From Hygrocybe punicea (lineage: Eukaryota; Basidiomycota; Agaricomycetes; Agaricales; Hygrophoraceae): a stretch of DNA of 64,000 bases. Of the stretch, positions 34,780-45,827 are shown piece after piece. A program made the translations under genes and the position numbers. Under the pieces are notes generated by a model. The model searched no databases and was not told the origin of the DNA. It worked only from the letters and a program-made list of their open reading frames with translations. Within the stretch, counting starts at the first letter, position 1; each line of letters starts with the position of its first letter. The stretch covers positions 5,242,767 through 5,306,766 of the forward strand of contig OY744469.1 in NCBI GenBank assembly GCA_963556145.1, given 5' to 3'.

Positions 34780-36047
34780 TTACTCCTCATATTCGCCATA
34801 CTCCTCCTCCTCATCCTCCAGCTGCGCCAACTCCCGCCTCATTTCGGTCTGCGCTCTCACCCACACCGCGACCCGTTCTTCGATCACCGCGATCTCTTCC
34901 CGTAAGACGCGTTTGCGCGCTTCCACGTCCATGACCTGCACACTTCGTGGCGGACGGGTACCAATATAGGCTATGATGGTCAGTCAGCGCGTTCGATACC
35001 CTGTCATTTTAGCGACTTACCTCGGGGGGGCGGCTGGATTCTCTCCCTCCCTTTCCCCTTATCCACCCACGCCTTTCCCCTGTCCACGCGACCTTTGCTG
35101 GAAAGCGGCTTCCTCGGCATGCTCCGCCCGCGTTTCCTCTGCCCCATTCAGTTCACCCCGTTCCAAAAGCATCCTTGCTTCGCGTCGCGGCACCTCCTGC
35201 ACCGCGGGTCCTGCTCGTCGAACTCGCAAACGACGACGGCCGCCCTCACTGCACGGCAACGATCGCACTATGAAGTTTTCATGAGTACAGACAAATGGTA
35301 AAGTTTGACTAGTTACTTACCTTGCCTTGGACATTGTGAAGGTCCTTCCTGGGACTGACCCTCTTGCGCTTTTTTGACGACCCCCCCTGCCCTTCGTATT
35401 CCATTTCGAATCCTATCTCCTCTTCTCCCTGCGAGCTCGCTTCCATCTCGCTGCCCCCATCCCGCTTGTTCGAACCCATCATCAACGCCGCCATCTCGTC
35501 CCGTGTGATCTCCTTGTGCAGGAACCGCGCGTATAGATTCTTTGCGCGTTCCTTTTGCTCCGCAGCTTTGTCTGCGACCTCCTTCGCCAACCTGGCCTGC
35601 TCGATCTCGACCTCACGAGTCTTCTTCTGCTCGGCTTCGTGCGCTTTTTGCTCCGCCTCAGCTTGCTCCTTTGCCTTCCTCACGTCTTCTCGAGCTTTCT
35701 TCGCCTTGGCATGCAACCTCAGGAGCAAAATCTCCCTGCCCCATTGCAACGCCTGCTCATCCTCGATGAAGTCCAACGCCGTGATGGCGTCCCTCCGCAT
35801 CTCCTCGACTTCCTCGCTACTCTCTATCGGCCCGGTTGTTCATTCGAACTCGAGATAATTGTACTGTTGATCAAAGGTAGTCAGCAAAAAGGTTAGCGCA
35901 GTTGCGATGACTTACCAGGAGCTCTTCGAAATCCTGTCCCCACGCGATCCACTGTTCTCCGGCAGCGCCCTCCGCTGGTTTCGCGTCCGTGTGCATCTTG
36001 AGGGCCTCGAAGGCAGCGGCGACGAATTCGGCCATCGGGTGTGTCAT
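34780..36047 (-). pseudogene. antisense accessory gene of the Gypsy element: coiled coil plus Zn2Cys6-like cluster
   Basis: On the minus strand I can build four exons with consensus junctions: 36047-35916, 35863-35321, 35267-35021 and 34970-34780, separated by introns of 52, 53 and 50 bp (GTAAGT donors, phases 0, 0, 1). They give 371 codons. Exon 1 starts MTHPMAEFVAAAFEALK. Exon 2 is a long charged coiled coil (AKKAREDVRKAKEQ, EQARLAKEVADKAAEQKERAK), then an acidic patch and KKRKR. Exon 3 opens with a six-cysteine cluster, CDRC...C...CRRC......C, spaced like a fungal Zn2Cys6 DNA-binding motif, then a basic stretch. Exon 4 ends in a Glu-rich helix. TGA lies in frame at 35840-35842 and 35148-35150. 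Similar uncharacterised proteins are common in mushroom genomes; a regulatory role in the element's own expression is inference. Confidence 0.7.
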
Positions 36048-36191
36048 CGTACGGATTGATGGTGAAGGTCGAAGACAAAGGTTAGCAAACATCGACACAT
36101 TGCTTCTGTTTATAAGTCAGACTCGCACGTGACTTTCCCACGGCCCATGCGATTGACTGAGTACAGTCAAGATTTCAGTAAGGAGGAAAAA

Positions 36192-37028
36192 TGATACGCA
36201 GTCTCTCCCTTTGGGCACGGAATCTCTCATAGGTTCCAATTCTACTTTCCCTACAACTCTTCCGCGTCCCACGTACATGCGAAACATCAGCGCGCCGCCC
36301 GTGACTTGCGCAACTTACGCCGATCGACGTGCGCGTGACTGCGACATTTTCGCTGTATCTTAACCACACAGCCCAGTCTCAATACGCTGAAACACGACTG
36401 TTAAACATGTCCTACACATTTGGACACCGAGTCCGATACCAGAAATGTAATTCATCCGGTTTATCTTCGTCTTTTCGCCGACTTTCATGTGATATTGGCC
36501 GTTATTTCAAATCCTTCGCTATTCCGTTCCCGTTTCATTGCTTTCATGCGATATTTCGCTGCATTTCTATTTCACTCATCCACCCTTTCCCCCTATCCCT
36601 TTAGAATATAAAAAGTATCCTGTAGTAGAAAATATACGAAGAAGAACCCAGTTCTCCCCTCTCCACTAGTTTGCGTCTTAAGTTTTAAAAGATCTAGTCA
36701 TTCCCACTCAAATCTGCGTCTCTCCTCATCACGTACTCTCCGCTATCGTGACCTAAGTCGTAGCGCAGAACCTCCGTCTCGTCGCGTCATCACCGCGTAT
36801 CGCGCTGTCATCTAGGACACCCAGCTAAGCCTTCCAATCCTTGTTTATCACTGCATTGCGACATCGCATTGTCTTGCGACTCTTTGCGTTTGTTTATTTT
36901 AACGCGCATATTATCGCGCACTATCGCGTTATTGTCGGGAGTGTCCCCAAGTCTCGTTCGCACCTTTGCGACGTTTTTCATCATTTATTATCTCTTTATC
37001 TGGGGTCATAGACGTGGAAACCATATCA
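36192..37028 (+). repeat. Gypsy 3' LTR
   Basis: It begins TGATACGCAG after a purine run and ends CCATATCA. It is near-identical to the 5' LTR but carries a short extra ATTATCGCGC-type stretch around 36905-36920. Confidence 0.9.
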
Positions 37029-37381
37029 TCATCATTCTGGGTCTCATTTGACCATGCCACGTAGCCTTTCCCGGAACCGTCATGTTCACGGTTGTTGTCC
37101 GTGTTGTTCTGTTATGGGTGTCACGTCATTGGCTTCCATCCTGGCATTGCTGTTGGTGTGACAGTTGTCGCAGTCGTCTGACACGACGTTGCCCAAAAAA
37201 ACCTAAAAACTATGTGGAATTAGTTGATAAAATAAATCAAAAAACTTATATTGACAACTTAGCCTGGTGCTCTTCCACACCATTGTCTCATTGTGGTTGC
37301 AAAGGAAGAGTGACGTGGCTTGAAAACACGTGAGAATTTCAACCAGCCTTTGCCGATTTCCTAAACAGGGCCGATTTGCCA
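37029..37381. repeat. left fold-back arm, innermost part
   Basis: This matches the reverse complement of about 38690-38960, with shared words TGTTCTGTTATGGGTGTCACG, CTAAAAACTATGTGGAATTAG and GAATTTCAACCAG. No gene is present. Confidence 0.7.
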
Positions 37382-38101
37382 TATTGGTACAGGTGGCTGG
37401 ATTTTCTTAATGCTATTACATGCTGTATAACACCTCAATGGCCAGGGCAAGACTCTGCAGGAATGTAAGTATCCAATACCCACAAGTATGGTAAATTTTG
37501 TATTTTATTTCAGCCTACAGTGAGCACTATTCACAATATATTTGAGCCCTCTGCCAAAATTGGACCCTTAAACACTCAACTTTGCAAGTACTCATCTAGA
37601 AAATCTAAAATTGATTCCAGCAGTACTAGGTAAATCATACATCATTTTTATAATAAGTGCCTGGCGGCTAGTAGTCCAGGAAATGTGTTGTAGCCAACAA
37701 ATGGTAAAGCTGTGAGTTGCGTGACTTGAATCCAAATAATGGGACTTTTGATTGACTAGCCAATATGTGAAGTACCAAACACATTTTGGCTACAACACAT
37801 TTCCTGGACTACTAGCCGCCAGGCACTTATTATAAAAATGATGTATGATTTACCTAGTACTGCTGGAATCAATTTTAGATTTTCTAGATGAGTACTTGCA
37901 AAGTTGAGTGTTTAAGGGTCCAATTTTGGCAGAGGGCTCAAATATATTGTGAATAGTGCTCACTGTAGGCTGAAATAAAATACAAAATTTACCATACTTG
38001 TGGGTATTGGATACTTACATTCCTGCAGAGTCTTGCCCTGGCCATTGAGGTGTTATACAGCATGTAATAGCATTAAGAAAATCCAGCCACCTGTACCAAT
38101 A
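37382..38101. repeat. near-perfect palindrome, 316-bp arms and 88-bp loop
   Basis: The arms 37382-37697 and 37786-38101 are reverse complements with almost no mismatch; the loop is 37698-37785. The sequence is AT-rich and non-coding. Arms this similar are either very recent or kept alike by gene conversion. A transcript through it would fold into a long double-stranded RNA hairpin. It sits at the centre of the giant inverted repeat. Confidence 0.88.
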
Positions 38102-38689
38102 CTGTGGTCAGTCAGGTACTTGGTCACACCAGGTACCTGGTCAATGTCAAATTTTGTAACCAGCATGTTGTTGCTGTCTTCAACTGCAAGTGGCCATGAT
38201 TAAACATATGTCTATCTATGATATGGCCACAATAGTGATAGTTATAACTCGTAAGAACATTGTGCACAACTGTCATTCTTTCCAACAAGTGCCCACTTGC
38301 ATAAAAACACAGGTAGTTGAACTTGAAAGGCACTAAGTACCATAGTTTGGGTTAATAGAATAATAAATTTGGATTTCATACATAAGAAGAGATATAGTAG
38401 AATAGATTTTACTGCAGCATAAGGTTTAAATGTTACTGTATCATGTAGCATAGCAGGTATAACCCACTTCCTGGTCAGGGTCAAAAATAGACACTCCTGT
38501 ACTATTCTCACTCCTGCAGAATTTTTAGCCTTGTAACTCTCATTCAAATTATATAGATATCTTCCTGAGACAAATATCTATCACCTTGACAAGATAATTT
38601 ATGAATATCTTCAAAGTTGTAGGAGAATGACACCAAAACAGTTAGTGTGACCAAGTAGTGGATTATGCACAGTATGGAAATTCAGCCCT
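38102..38689. other. AT-rich central segment, no gene
   Basis: This is unpaired sequence between the palindrome and the right arm. It includes direct words such as GGTACTTGGTCACACCAGG and several short minus-strand frames (the longest is 101 codons) with no recognisable motif. I see no RNA gene. Confidence 0.45.
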
Positions 38690-40038
38690 GTTTAGGAAAT
38701 CAGCAAATTCTGGTTGAAATTCTCGCGTGTGTTCAAGCCACATCACTCTTCATCTTGAATTTGATGGGCAAACTGTGTAGAAGAACAGCACGCTAAGTTT
38801 TCATTTTATATTTCTTTTGTTTACTCTACTAACTAATTCCACATAGTTTTTAGGTCTTTTCCAGCAACATCACATCAGACGACCGCGATAACTGTCACAC
38901 CAACAGCAATGCCAGGATGGAAGCCAACAACGTGACACCCATAACAGAACAACACGGACGACGACCATGAACACGATGGGTCCAGGAACAGTGACAACAA
39001 GGACCAGAATGACGACAACTAGGACCGGAATGAGGTCCAGAACAACAAGAATGCAAACGAGGACCAGAACAACGAGAATGGAGACAGCAAATGAATGACG
39101 ACAGCATGGACGGCAACGACGACAGCGGGGACCGGAACAATGACCACGGGGATGGCAACGACAACAGCGTGGATGGCAACGACAACAGCGTGGATGGCAA
39201 CGACAACAGCGTGGATGGCAACGACAACAGCGTGGATGGCAACGACAACAGCGTGGATGGCAACGACAACAATGAGGGCAGCAACAAAGACGGCGAGGCA
39301 GCGGCAGGGCCAGGGGTGGCAGCAGCAGTGGGACCGGGAATGGCTACAGCAGCCGCAACAGCAATGGCAGCGGGACCAGTGGGGATGGGAATGTCAATGG
39401 AAGCAGCAGCGGCAACAGGAACGGCAACAGCAGTAAGTCATCTGTGGTTTTTTGCTTGTTTTATGTACTACTAATGCCTTGCAGTTGTTACTGCCCCGAG
39501 ACCAAGCCTGCAGCCGCAATGGCAATGGCAGCAGCAGCAGCAGCAGCAGCATCAATGGCAGCAGCAGCAGTGGTGGGAACGGCAACAGCAGCACCGGCAG
39601 CAGCACCGGCAGCAGCAGTGCAAACAGCAGTGCAAACAGCAGCAGCAGCAGCAGCAATGGCAGCAGCAGCAGCAGCGACGGCAATGGCAGTGGTGGACAT
39701 GACAATGGCAATGGCAACAGCAGCAACAGCGGTGGTAATGAACCCGACCATTGGGGTGGCTGAGCAACGAGACAAGGGCAGGGTGATTCCCTGCCCTCGT
39801 CATATCATTATGATTTTAATTTTGTACCTATTATACATAGTGAGACGAGGGCAGGATTCCTGCCCTCGGAATATGATTATTATTACCATTGTTGTGTACA
39901 TTCATGTGTCACATGATTAATGAGATGCGACATGTCACAAGTGTGATGTCATCAACAAACACGCTAAGTCACATGAACAAATAAGTACAAGCCCATCAAA
40001 CATGGTTGAAATTTTCTTGTCTCACAACCACCACCACT
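38690..40038. repeat. right fold-back arm, trinucleotide-rich inner part
   Basis: This is the inverted counterpart of 25306-26499 plus 37029-37381. It has Asn/Asp-type tracts, a 21-bp tandem repeat (39153-39275), a CAG-type tract (39290-39740), and the inverted word CGAGGGCAGGATTCCTGCCCTCG (39845-39868). At 39433-39484 it has a well-formed intron-like segment (GTAAGT...TACTACTAATGC...GCAG) between two low-complexity stretches. Frames of up to 158 codons are low-complexity and not called. Confidence 0.7.
39153..39275 (+). repeat. 21-bp tandem repeat
   Basis: About six copies of GGCAACGACAACAGCGTGGAT lie in a row, nearly identical. The period keeps one frame (Asn-Asp-Asn-Ser-Val-Asp-Gly). The homogeneity points to recent slippage. 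The left arm has only a diverged counterpart. Confidence 0.85.
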
Positions 40039-40046
40039 ACCTTTGG

Positions 40047-41319
40047 TAGTGTTGCCATGGCTACGGCTAGAAGCCGGCTACTAGCCATAGCCAAGCCGCC
40101 AAATCGGCTTGGCTTGTGACCGGCTCAGCTAGGCTACAAACCGGCTATGGCTGCAGCTACAGTATTTCCTGTAGCTGTTAGCTGCGGCTATTCAGCCAGC
40201 TAGCCGGTGTATCTACCGCAAGTCCAGTACATGTATTTGCTCTCAAATTAAATGATATATCTACATTGCGTGCAAGATAATTTTAAAACTGAGTTTGAAA
40301 TCTGCGCCAGCTGAGATCGACTGGCTTCAAAATATGCTGACAGCTCACTTTCTTACAGCACCGGCGATGATGAGGATGAACAACACAACCCACCACAACC
40401 ATCTCCCACCATCTCCCACCATCTCCCCATCTCCCACCACCTCTTGCATATCCCACAAGAACCATGGAAATCGGACCAGCAAAAGGTGCCACGACACGAC
40501 CATGACCACGACCAATGCCCATGTCGCCACCACCCGCATGGCAACAACCCAACAACCAGGCAACAACGGCAGAGAGCTAGGCCAGGAGGGTGGTGCACCC
40601 ACCTAACGGCCCAGGTACGTGCCCAACGTATATTCCGATCGACATCTGCTAATCATGACCACAACCACGTCAACACCAACCCAGTGGCCGATGGTGGGTG
40701 ACAATGAGGGCAACGAGGATGACGGATGGGGTGAGAACAGCAGGGGCAGGGAGTCGCTCCCCTCTCCCTGTTGCAAGCCCCCCAAGCCATCACACCTCAC
40801 AAACGCGCACGGACCGCGTCAATTGACGCGCGGACGATGTTCGCGAGGTATCCGGCAAGAAATATCTGGTCAATGCACCTCCGGCAAGAACAGCGGGGGC
40901 CAGGGAGTCTCTCCCCTTTCCCTGCTGCCAGCCCCAACCCCCCCAAGCCATCATACCTCACGAACACGCACGAACTGTGTCAACTAATGGGCGGACGATG
41001 TTCGCGAGGTATCTGGCAAGGAATACCTGGATGACGCGGCTCCAGCAGCCCACAAATTACATCAGATGTCCCCCCCACTTCGTTTGCGACCCCATTCACC
41101 TCACAAATGGCAATGTCATGTCAATTGACATGGACATGGCCTTTGTGAGGTTGATGGCATGGTGACCATCCCCCCCGGTGATTGACGACACCGACTAGCC
41201 GCAACTGTAGCCATAGCCACAGCTACGGCTATGGCTACGACAAAAAATGGCCGGCTAATGTAGCCGTAGCTGCGGCTTGCGTAGCCGGCTGACCGGCTAG
41301 CTGAGCCGCGACAACACTA
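40047..41319. mobile_element. hAT-type non-autonomous element C, inserted in the right fold-back arm
   Basis: TAGTGTTG and CAACACTA ends are flanked by the exact 8-bp duplication ACCTTTGG (40039-40046 and 41320-41327). The private subterminal word is AGCCGGCTA/TAGCCGTAGC. The inside has an ACC/CCA tract, the block GGTGGTGCACCCACC (40590-40604) followed by a GTACGT donor (40615), two tandem copies of a 150-bp segment with TCAATTGA or a decayed version (40819 and about 40980), and a third TCAATTGA at 41121. No transposase. The left arm of the fold-back lacks this element. Confidence 0.9.
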
Positions 41320-41327
41320 ACCTTTGG

Positions 41328-42772
41328 TGACACTACAGGATCCTTGGTTGTTGTACCAGGCAACAACCAGAGATTCTGGAGTATCATTGTCTTAACTGGT
41401 ATGTGATTTCCTCAGGCTTTGTTGCTCATATCCATCACTTCACCGACTACTTGATTATTGTGGTATGTTCTTTGTTATATTTGCATCCAGATGAGTGATT
41501 AATTTGTATTACCTCATTACTGACAGTCCTTTTTTGAGGTTCTCTGTTCAGTGAATATTCTGGCATCTCTGCATGCCAACTGTTGGTAGCCTGTCCTCAG
41601 AAATGAGTGCTGGTCACTTTACAGGTCTTCAGGAATGAATGGGTGGGTGAATCCCCCTGATTTCCTTGCCAGGCAACCTACCTGTAGTGGGCCTGGTGGA
41701 ATCATTGAAATTTGAGCAGGTAAGTCTCATTACTATCTTTAAGCCTCCCATTAGTGACATTGAGACCAGGTAATATTCTTAGTTTGATTGAGTTGAGTAT
41801 CTATGTTGCAATAGTTGTGGTTATGTGTTCACAAATCTTTTGGTAGTATTTTCTTGGTCAGTCAGTCTTGATCAAGAAGGAGAAGAGCTCCTCCTTTGAG
41901 ATCAAGACTGAATGGCTTGTGTGTCTTGCTTTTTGTCCTTTCAGATGTGTTTGTGAATTCACAGTAGCAGTACTTGTTGGAGTGTTAAGCTGTGACTGTC
42001 TTGAAATGAATTTATCGGCCTCAACCCTAACCCTAAGTCAGATTGTCAGCCAACCACATCATGGCTGGCCAATATATCTCGGGCTGGCCAATCCATGGCC
42101 CACAGCCAGTCCAAGACCTGATAGGATCAGCTAACCCATGTCCCATGACCAGCCAATGTAGTCCTAGTGGAGGCCAACCCCATGGGCAGCTGATGTATCT
42201 ATAACATTGGCCAACCCATTGCCCATGACCAGCCAACATACTCAAAGGAGAAGGCAACCCATGTTCCATGATCAGCCAATATACCAACTATGATTGGCTA
42301 ACCTATGTCTGACAGCCAGCCAGTATACCACAAGCTTGTGTCAATTGGTGTTCCATGAACAGCTGATATATTCCTAATATTGGCCAGCCTGTGTACCCAC
42401 TGGCTTTCGCCAACCAATGTCCTATTGCCAGCTAATATACCAAAAGCTTCAGCCAACCCATGTTCCATGGCCAGCAGAAATAGCCACACCAGTCGGCCAA
42501 TCCATGTTCCATGGCCAACTGAAATAACCAGCTTGGTTGGCCAACCCATATTCCATGGCCAACCGACATACCCACACTGGTCGGCCAATCCATGCTCCAT
42601 GGCCAACCAAAATACCCAGACTGGTCGGCCAATTCATGCTCCATGGCCAGCCAGTATATACCTCTCCTTCGCCCAACCCATGCACCTTGGAACATGGACC
42701 TCTCGGCCAAGCCATCTGTCCTGGAGAAAGATATTCCTCGGCCGAGATTGGCTGGCCCACTCCCAGTGGGAA
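41328..42772. repeat. right fold-back arm: unique flank and inverted 44-bp satellite
   Basis: 41328-42050 mirrors 5111-5845; the satellite at 42050-42760 mirrors the left array but has fewer units. Two telomere-like CCCTAA units at 42018-42030 mirror those on the left. The frames across the satellite (up to 145 codons) are by-products of the repeat. Confidence 0.75.
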
Positions 42773-42829
42773 TTGTCCATCTCAGCTGACCCATGTATCA
42801 TGGGAAAGATATCCTGAAAGGGCTTGTCG

Positions 42830-43491
42830 TATTTGACACTCAATAGCGCTTTTACCTTTATATCAGTTGCCTCATCAGTGGCACACTGAGCATCTGTGCC
42901 CCTTTTGGCAATTGACATTGGCCATTGTGCGAGGTTGACAGCAATTTTACCAGCGGATGGTCGAGCAGCTTCCTTTTTTTTCCCCTCCTCATCAATCACC
43001 ATGCTATCTTCCATTGCGGCAATTTTCTTCAAACTCTCCTTCTTGGATTGTGCTGCTGCAGCTGCCTTTTCAGCTTTTGCAGCGAGTGCAGCCTCATCTG
43101 CAAGAAATTGTGCTGACAATCTCTGTGGTTTAGTCACTTTCACAAACAGCAAACCTGGGTGGAGATTTGCATTGGAATGCTGTGGACTTCTGACTGTTAG
43201 GCCACCATCAAGCTCAGTTGGATTGTCAGTGTATATGGTAGGCAACTTGCCAGGTTTGGGTGATGTGGCCACTTCTGAGCCAGGCTCAAGTGTCAGGTCA
43301 GTTTGGTTTTGATTTACTGTTCCATCACTGGTAGTAATCAATTTACTGACAATGGCTTTGGGTTTAGCAGGCATTAGAGGATGATTCAACAACAAGGAAT
43401 GATTTAAAGAGTTCGGTGGTGGTTTAATTTTTGCCATCATTTTGCATGGACCTCCCTTTTCAGCAAAAAACAAAACAATCCCATGCTTCAC
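42830..43491 (-). CDS. hypothetical protein exon with coiled coil, TE-linked type
   Basis: A minus-strand frame starts MKHGIVLFFAEKGG at 43491 and stays open into the satellite; only the first 220 residues or so look like protein. It has NLHPGLLFVKVTKPQR, a helical Ala/Lys-rich coiled coil (EAALAAKAEKAAAAAQSKK) ending IAAMEDSMVIDEEGKKKEAARP, then a less ordered region. This layout, HPG followed by a coiled coil and an acidic stretch, recurs in uncharacterised, often transposon-linked proteins of mushrooms. The 3' end is unclear: reading runs into repeat DNA, so the gene is either spliced or truncated. No function can be assigned. Confidence 0.45.
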
Positions 43492-43670
43492 CTATAGACT
43501 TGGACTTGTCAATATTTGAACCTTCACGTTCTTTCACCCCTACTTGTATTATATCATGGCAACTTGTCAAACTCCATCCTGAGTCTTTTTATGTGACCTA
43601 GGACATTGCAAAGGCCAAAACAAAACATTCAAAAATTGTTCCAGTTTCACACAACACAAAAACTCCGCTG
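43492..43670. other. short spacer, nothing recognised
   Basis: Mixed composition, no repeat and no frame. It may hold the promoter of the minus-strand gene to its left. Confidence 0.4.
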
Positions 43671-45213
43671 TGGTGAACGCGGCCTTTGTAGGCGTAGATT
43701 CGGGGTGTGCAAGTCCTTGTCATTGGGGTGAAAACCCAAACTCAGCTTGTTTGTATGTATGTACACAAAACACTATATAGGTACTGTATAGTATCTATAA
43801 AAGGGAGTGTACTAAGGAAATGGAATATAATGAAGAGAGGGGAATGCAGAGGGAAGGGGGATGAAGGAAAATAGAAGAATACATGCCCACAGAGATATGG
43901 ATCTCTACATCTACAGGGGACTCTAATAATGACTGCCCTCAGTCATAAACACAAGGATAATAAAGAAATAAAAGAGGGAGGGAATGAAAGTGGGTGGGGA
44001 ATATACTCAAAGATAAAACAAAACTCAAACCACAAGCTGCCTCCTTTCCAGACTCTCCATCCTTTCTGACATCTCTGCTAATCTCTGCTCAAAAATCTTG
44101 AGGGCCTTGAGGGTGATTATGACAAGCTTGATGGTGAGTGAGGTTGCTGGAGGAAGATCATTGGTGACAACAGACTGGGTAGAGTCAGGATTGGGTGCTG
44201 AGGGGGAAGAGATTCTGAAAAGTCCATTGAGGACACGTGGGAAGGGGTTGTCGAGGGGTATCAGGGTCAAAGGTGGTGCGGGTTAGGGTGAAGTGAGAGG
44301 GAAGGGGAGGTTGTCGATGGTGGAGGGTTGGTGTACTAAACTCATAGAGTAAATTGGTAGGGGTGCTACAATGAGGAGAGATGGTGGCAGGGATGTAGGC
44401 AAAGGTGCAGGGACAGAGACATGGGCATAGGACAATGGAGACAGGGGTACGAAGTCTAGGAACGGATGTTGGTAGCCAATGAGCATGGGTGCATGGAGTT
44501 GTAGAAATGGGGTCCGGGGATCTTTGTGCACGGTTGGGAACAACAACGGGGACGTTGATGGGAGTGACTGGACTTGGGCGTGGGTGTAGGGATTCGGTTG
44601 TGGGTGCATCGGGTCGGGGAACAGGTTTGGGCAGCTGGTGAGCATGGGTTCATGGTTGTGGATAGTCGGGGACTGTGGATCTTTGAGTGGGGCCCAGAAT
44701 GACAGCGAGGGTGATTGCGAGGGTGTGGATGCATGGCCAAAGGTGTATGGGCTCAACTGTGGGTGTGTGGGGTCAGGGAATGGGTTTGGATGTCTGGTGG
44801 GTGCAGGTTCATGGTTGTGACCAACTGGGGGCTTCGTTTGAGCTCACGAATGGACTTGGGGGGCATTGTGGGGTTGGTCAAGGGCATAGGTGGTCGAACG
44901 GGGGTGGACAAAGACAGGGATTGTTGGGAATTGGGGGTCGAGAGTGGGGGTCGACGTGGTGTGACGTGGCAGCTTGCGCGGGACAAAGAGGGACAGGGGT
45001 GGACTCGTTTTGGACAGGAAGGGGCGATACAGAGGTGCGGGGGCATGAACAAGAGTATGGGGGCCGGCATACGCGGTAGTCATTGGCCTCGGATGGTGGG
45101 ATGTGGGGGTTGGCTGTTGGGTGACGTGGAACAGCATTGAGGGCTCGAATGCTGCAGGGACAGCTTGTACGGTGTCACGACGGGCTTTGTGTGGCCTTGG
45201 GAAGTGGTACGAT

Positions 45214-45800
45214 GTGACGGCGAGTTCTGTTGTAGACCCGAAATGGGAATCTACGAAAATGGTGATCAGCTAAGAAGTGATCAGAGGAGTTTAGTGTCTT
45301 TGTAGTGTCTAATCAATCCAACCCGAATCCAGGGGTTCTGGATCAGAGGGGAAGTGTAGGGAGTGGAGTTACGAAGACTAATATGGAGACGATACGAAGG
45401 GAGGATCAAGAAATAGAACTGAAGGGGAGTGATAACCTGTATTTTCTATATAGTTTGTAGTATAAGGGTACATCTTTTATACTACTGGGAGTGATCCTGT
45501 GCTGTAGTAACTATGTACTACAAGCGAAGGCTGTAACTGATAGGAGTGGAGTGGAGTGGAGGAATGCTATGTACTAGGAGACGGGAAACATAGATACATG
45601 ATATATGACTATAAATGTACTGATTCCGGGTCGTTAAAGACATTGCAGTGCATGTAGGAACGAATCCAGAGGCGGAATCCGGAGCGGAATCGATGGAAAC
45701 GACCGGAATCGGGCGGAATCGACGATACATGAATGGGAATGGACGGGGACAATGTGGGATATAAAGAGGATTCGGGTCCAGACGGCCCGGAGCCTCTACA
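45214..45800 (-). mobile_element. solo-LTR-like element (copy 2)
   Basis: The reverse complement matches 23710-24314 along its length, from TGTAGAGGCTC to CGGGTCTACAACAGAACTC. ACGA lies directly on both sides, fitting a 4-bp target duplication. It has no coding sequence. The two copies share the TATA-type word and the flanking GATCAGCT-like palindromic stretch near the LTR end. Confidence 0.7.
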
Positions 45801-45827
45801 ACGAGGTGGCGGGTGGTCCAGTGAAAG

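Larger units (their letters stand above)
26500..37028 (+). mobile_element. Ty3/Gypsy LTR retrotransposon with an antisense gene and a nested hAT-type insert
   Basis: LTRs at 26500-27324 and 36192-37028 are almost identical, so the insertion is young relative to the LINEs. Order: 5' LTR, primer-binding site beginning TGG (TGGAGCCCACCGCGAGG at 27330-27346, tRNA not assigned), gag, protease, reverse transcriptase, RNase H, integrase, a minus-strand gene (36047-34780), a purine run (AGGAGGAAAAA) just before the 3' LTR. Reverse transcriptase before integrase defines Ty3/Gypsy. Flanks ATCGT and TCATC do not match, so no clean target duplication is visible. The gag-pol frame is broken twice. Confidence 0.92.
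3612..42772. repeat. giant inverted-repeat (fold-back) backbone broken up by younger elements
   Basis: Left-arm pieces are 3612-5845, 13918-13969, 25306-26499 and 37029-37381. Right-arm pieces are about 38690-40046 and 41320-42772. Read as reverse complement, the right arm matches the left arm piece by piece: satellite, unique flank, the GAGGGCAGGAATCCTGCCC segment, the CTG/CAG tract, the Asp-coding tract, and the AATTTCAACCAG segment next to the centre. LINE-1, KDZ and Gypsy interrupt the left arm, and a hAT-type element interrupts the right one. No target duplication was found at the outer ends, so a chance inverted pair of two copies of one element remains possible. Confidence 0.65.
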
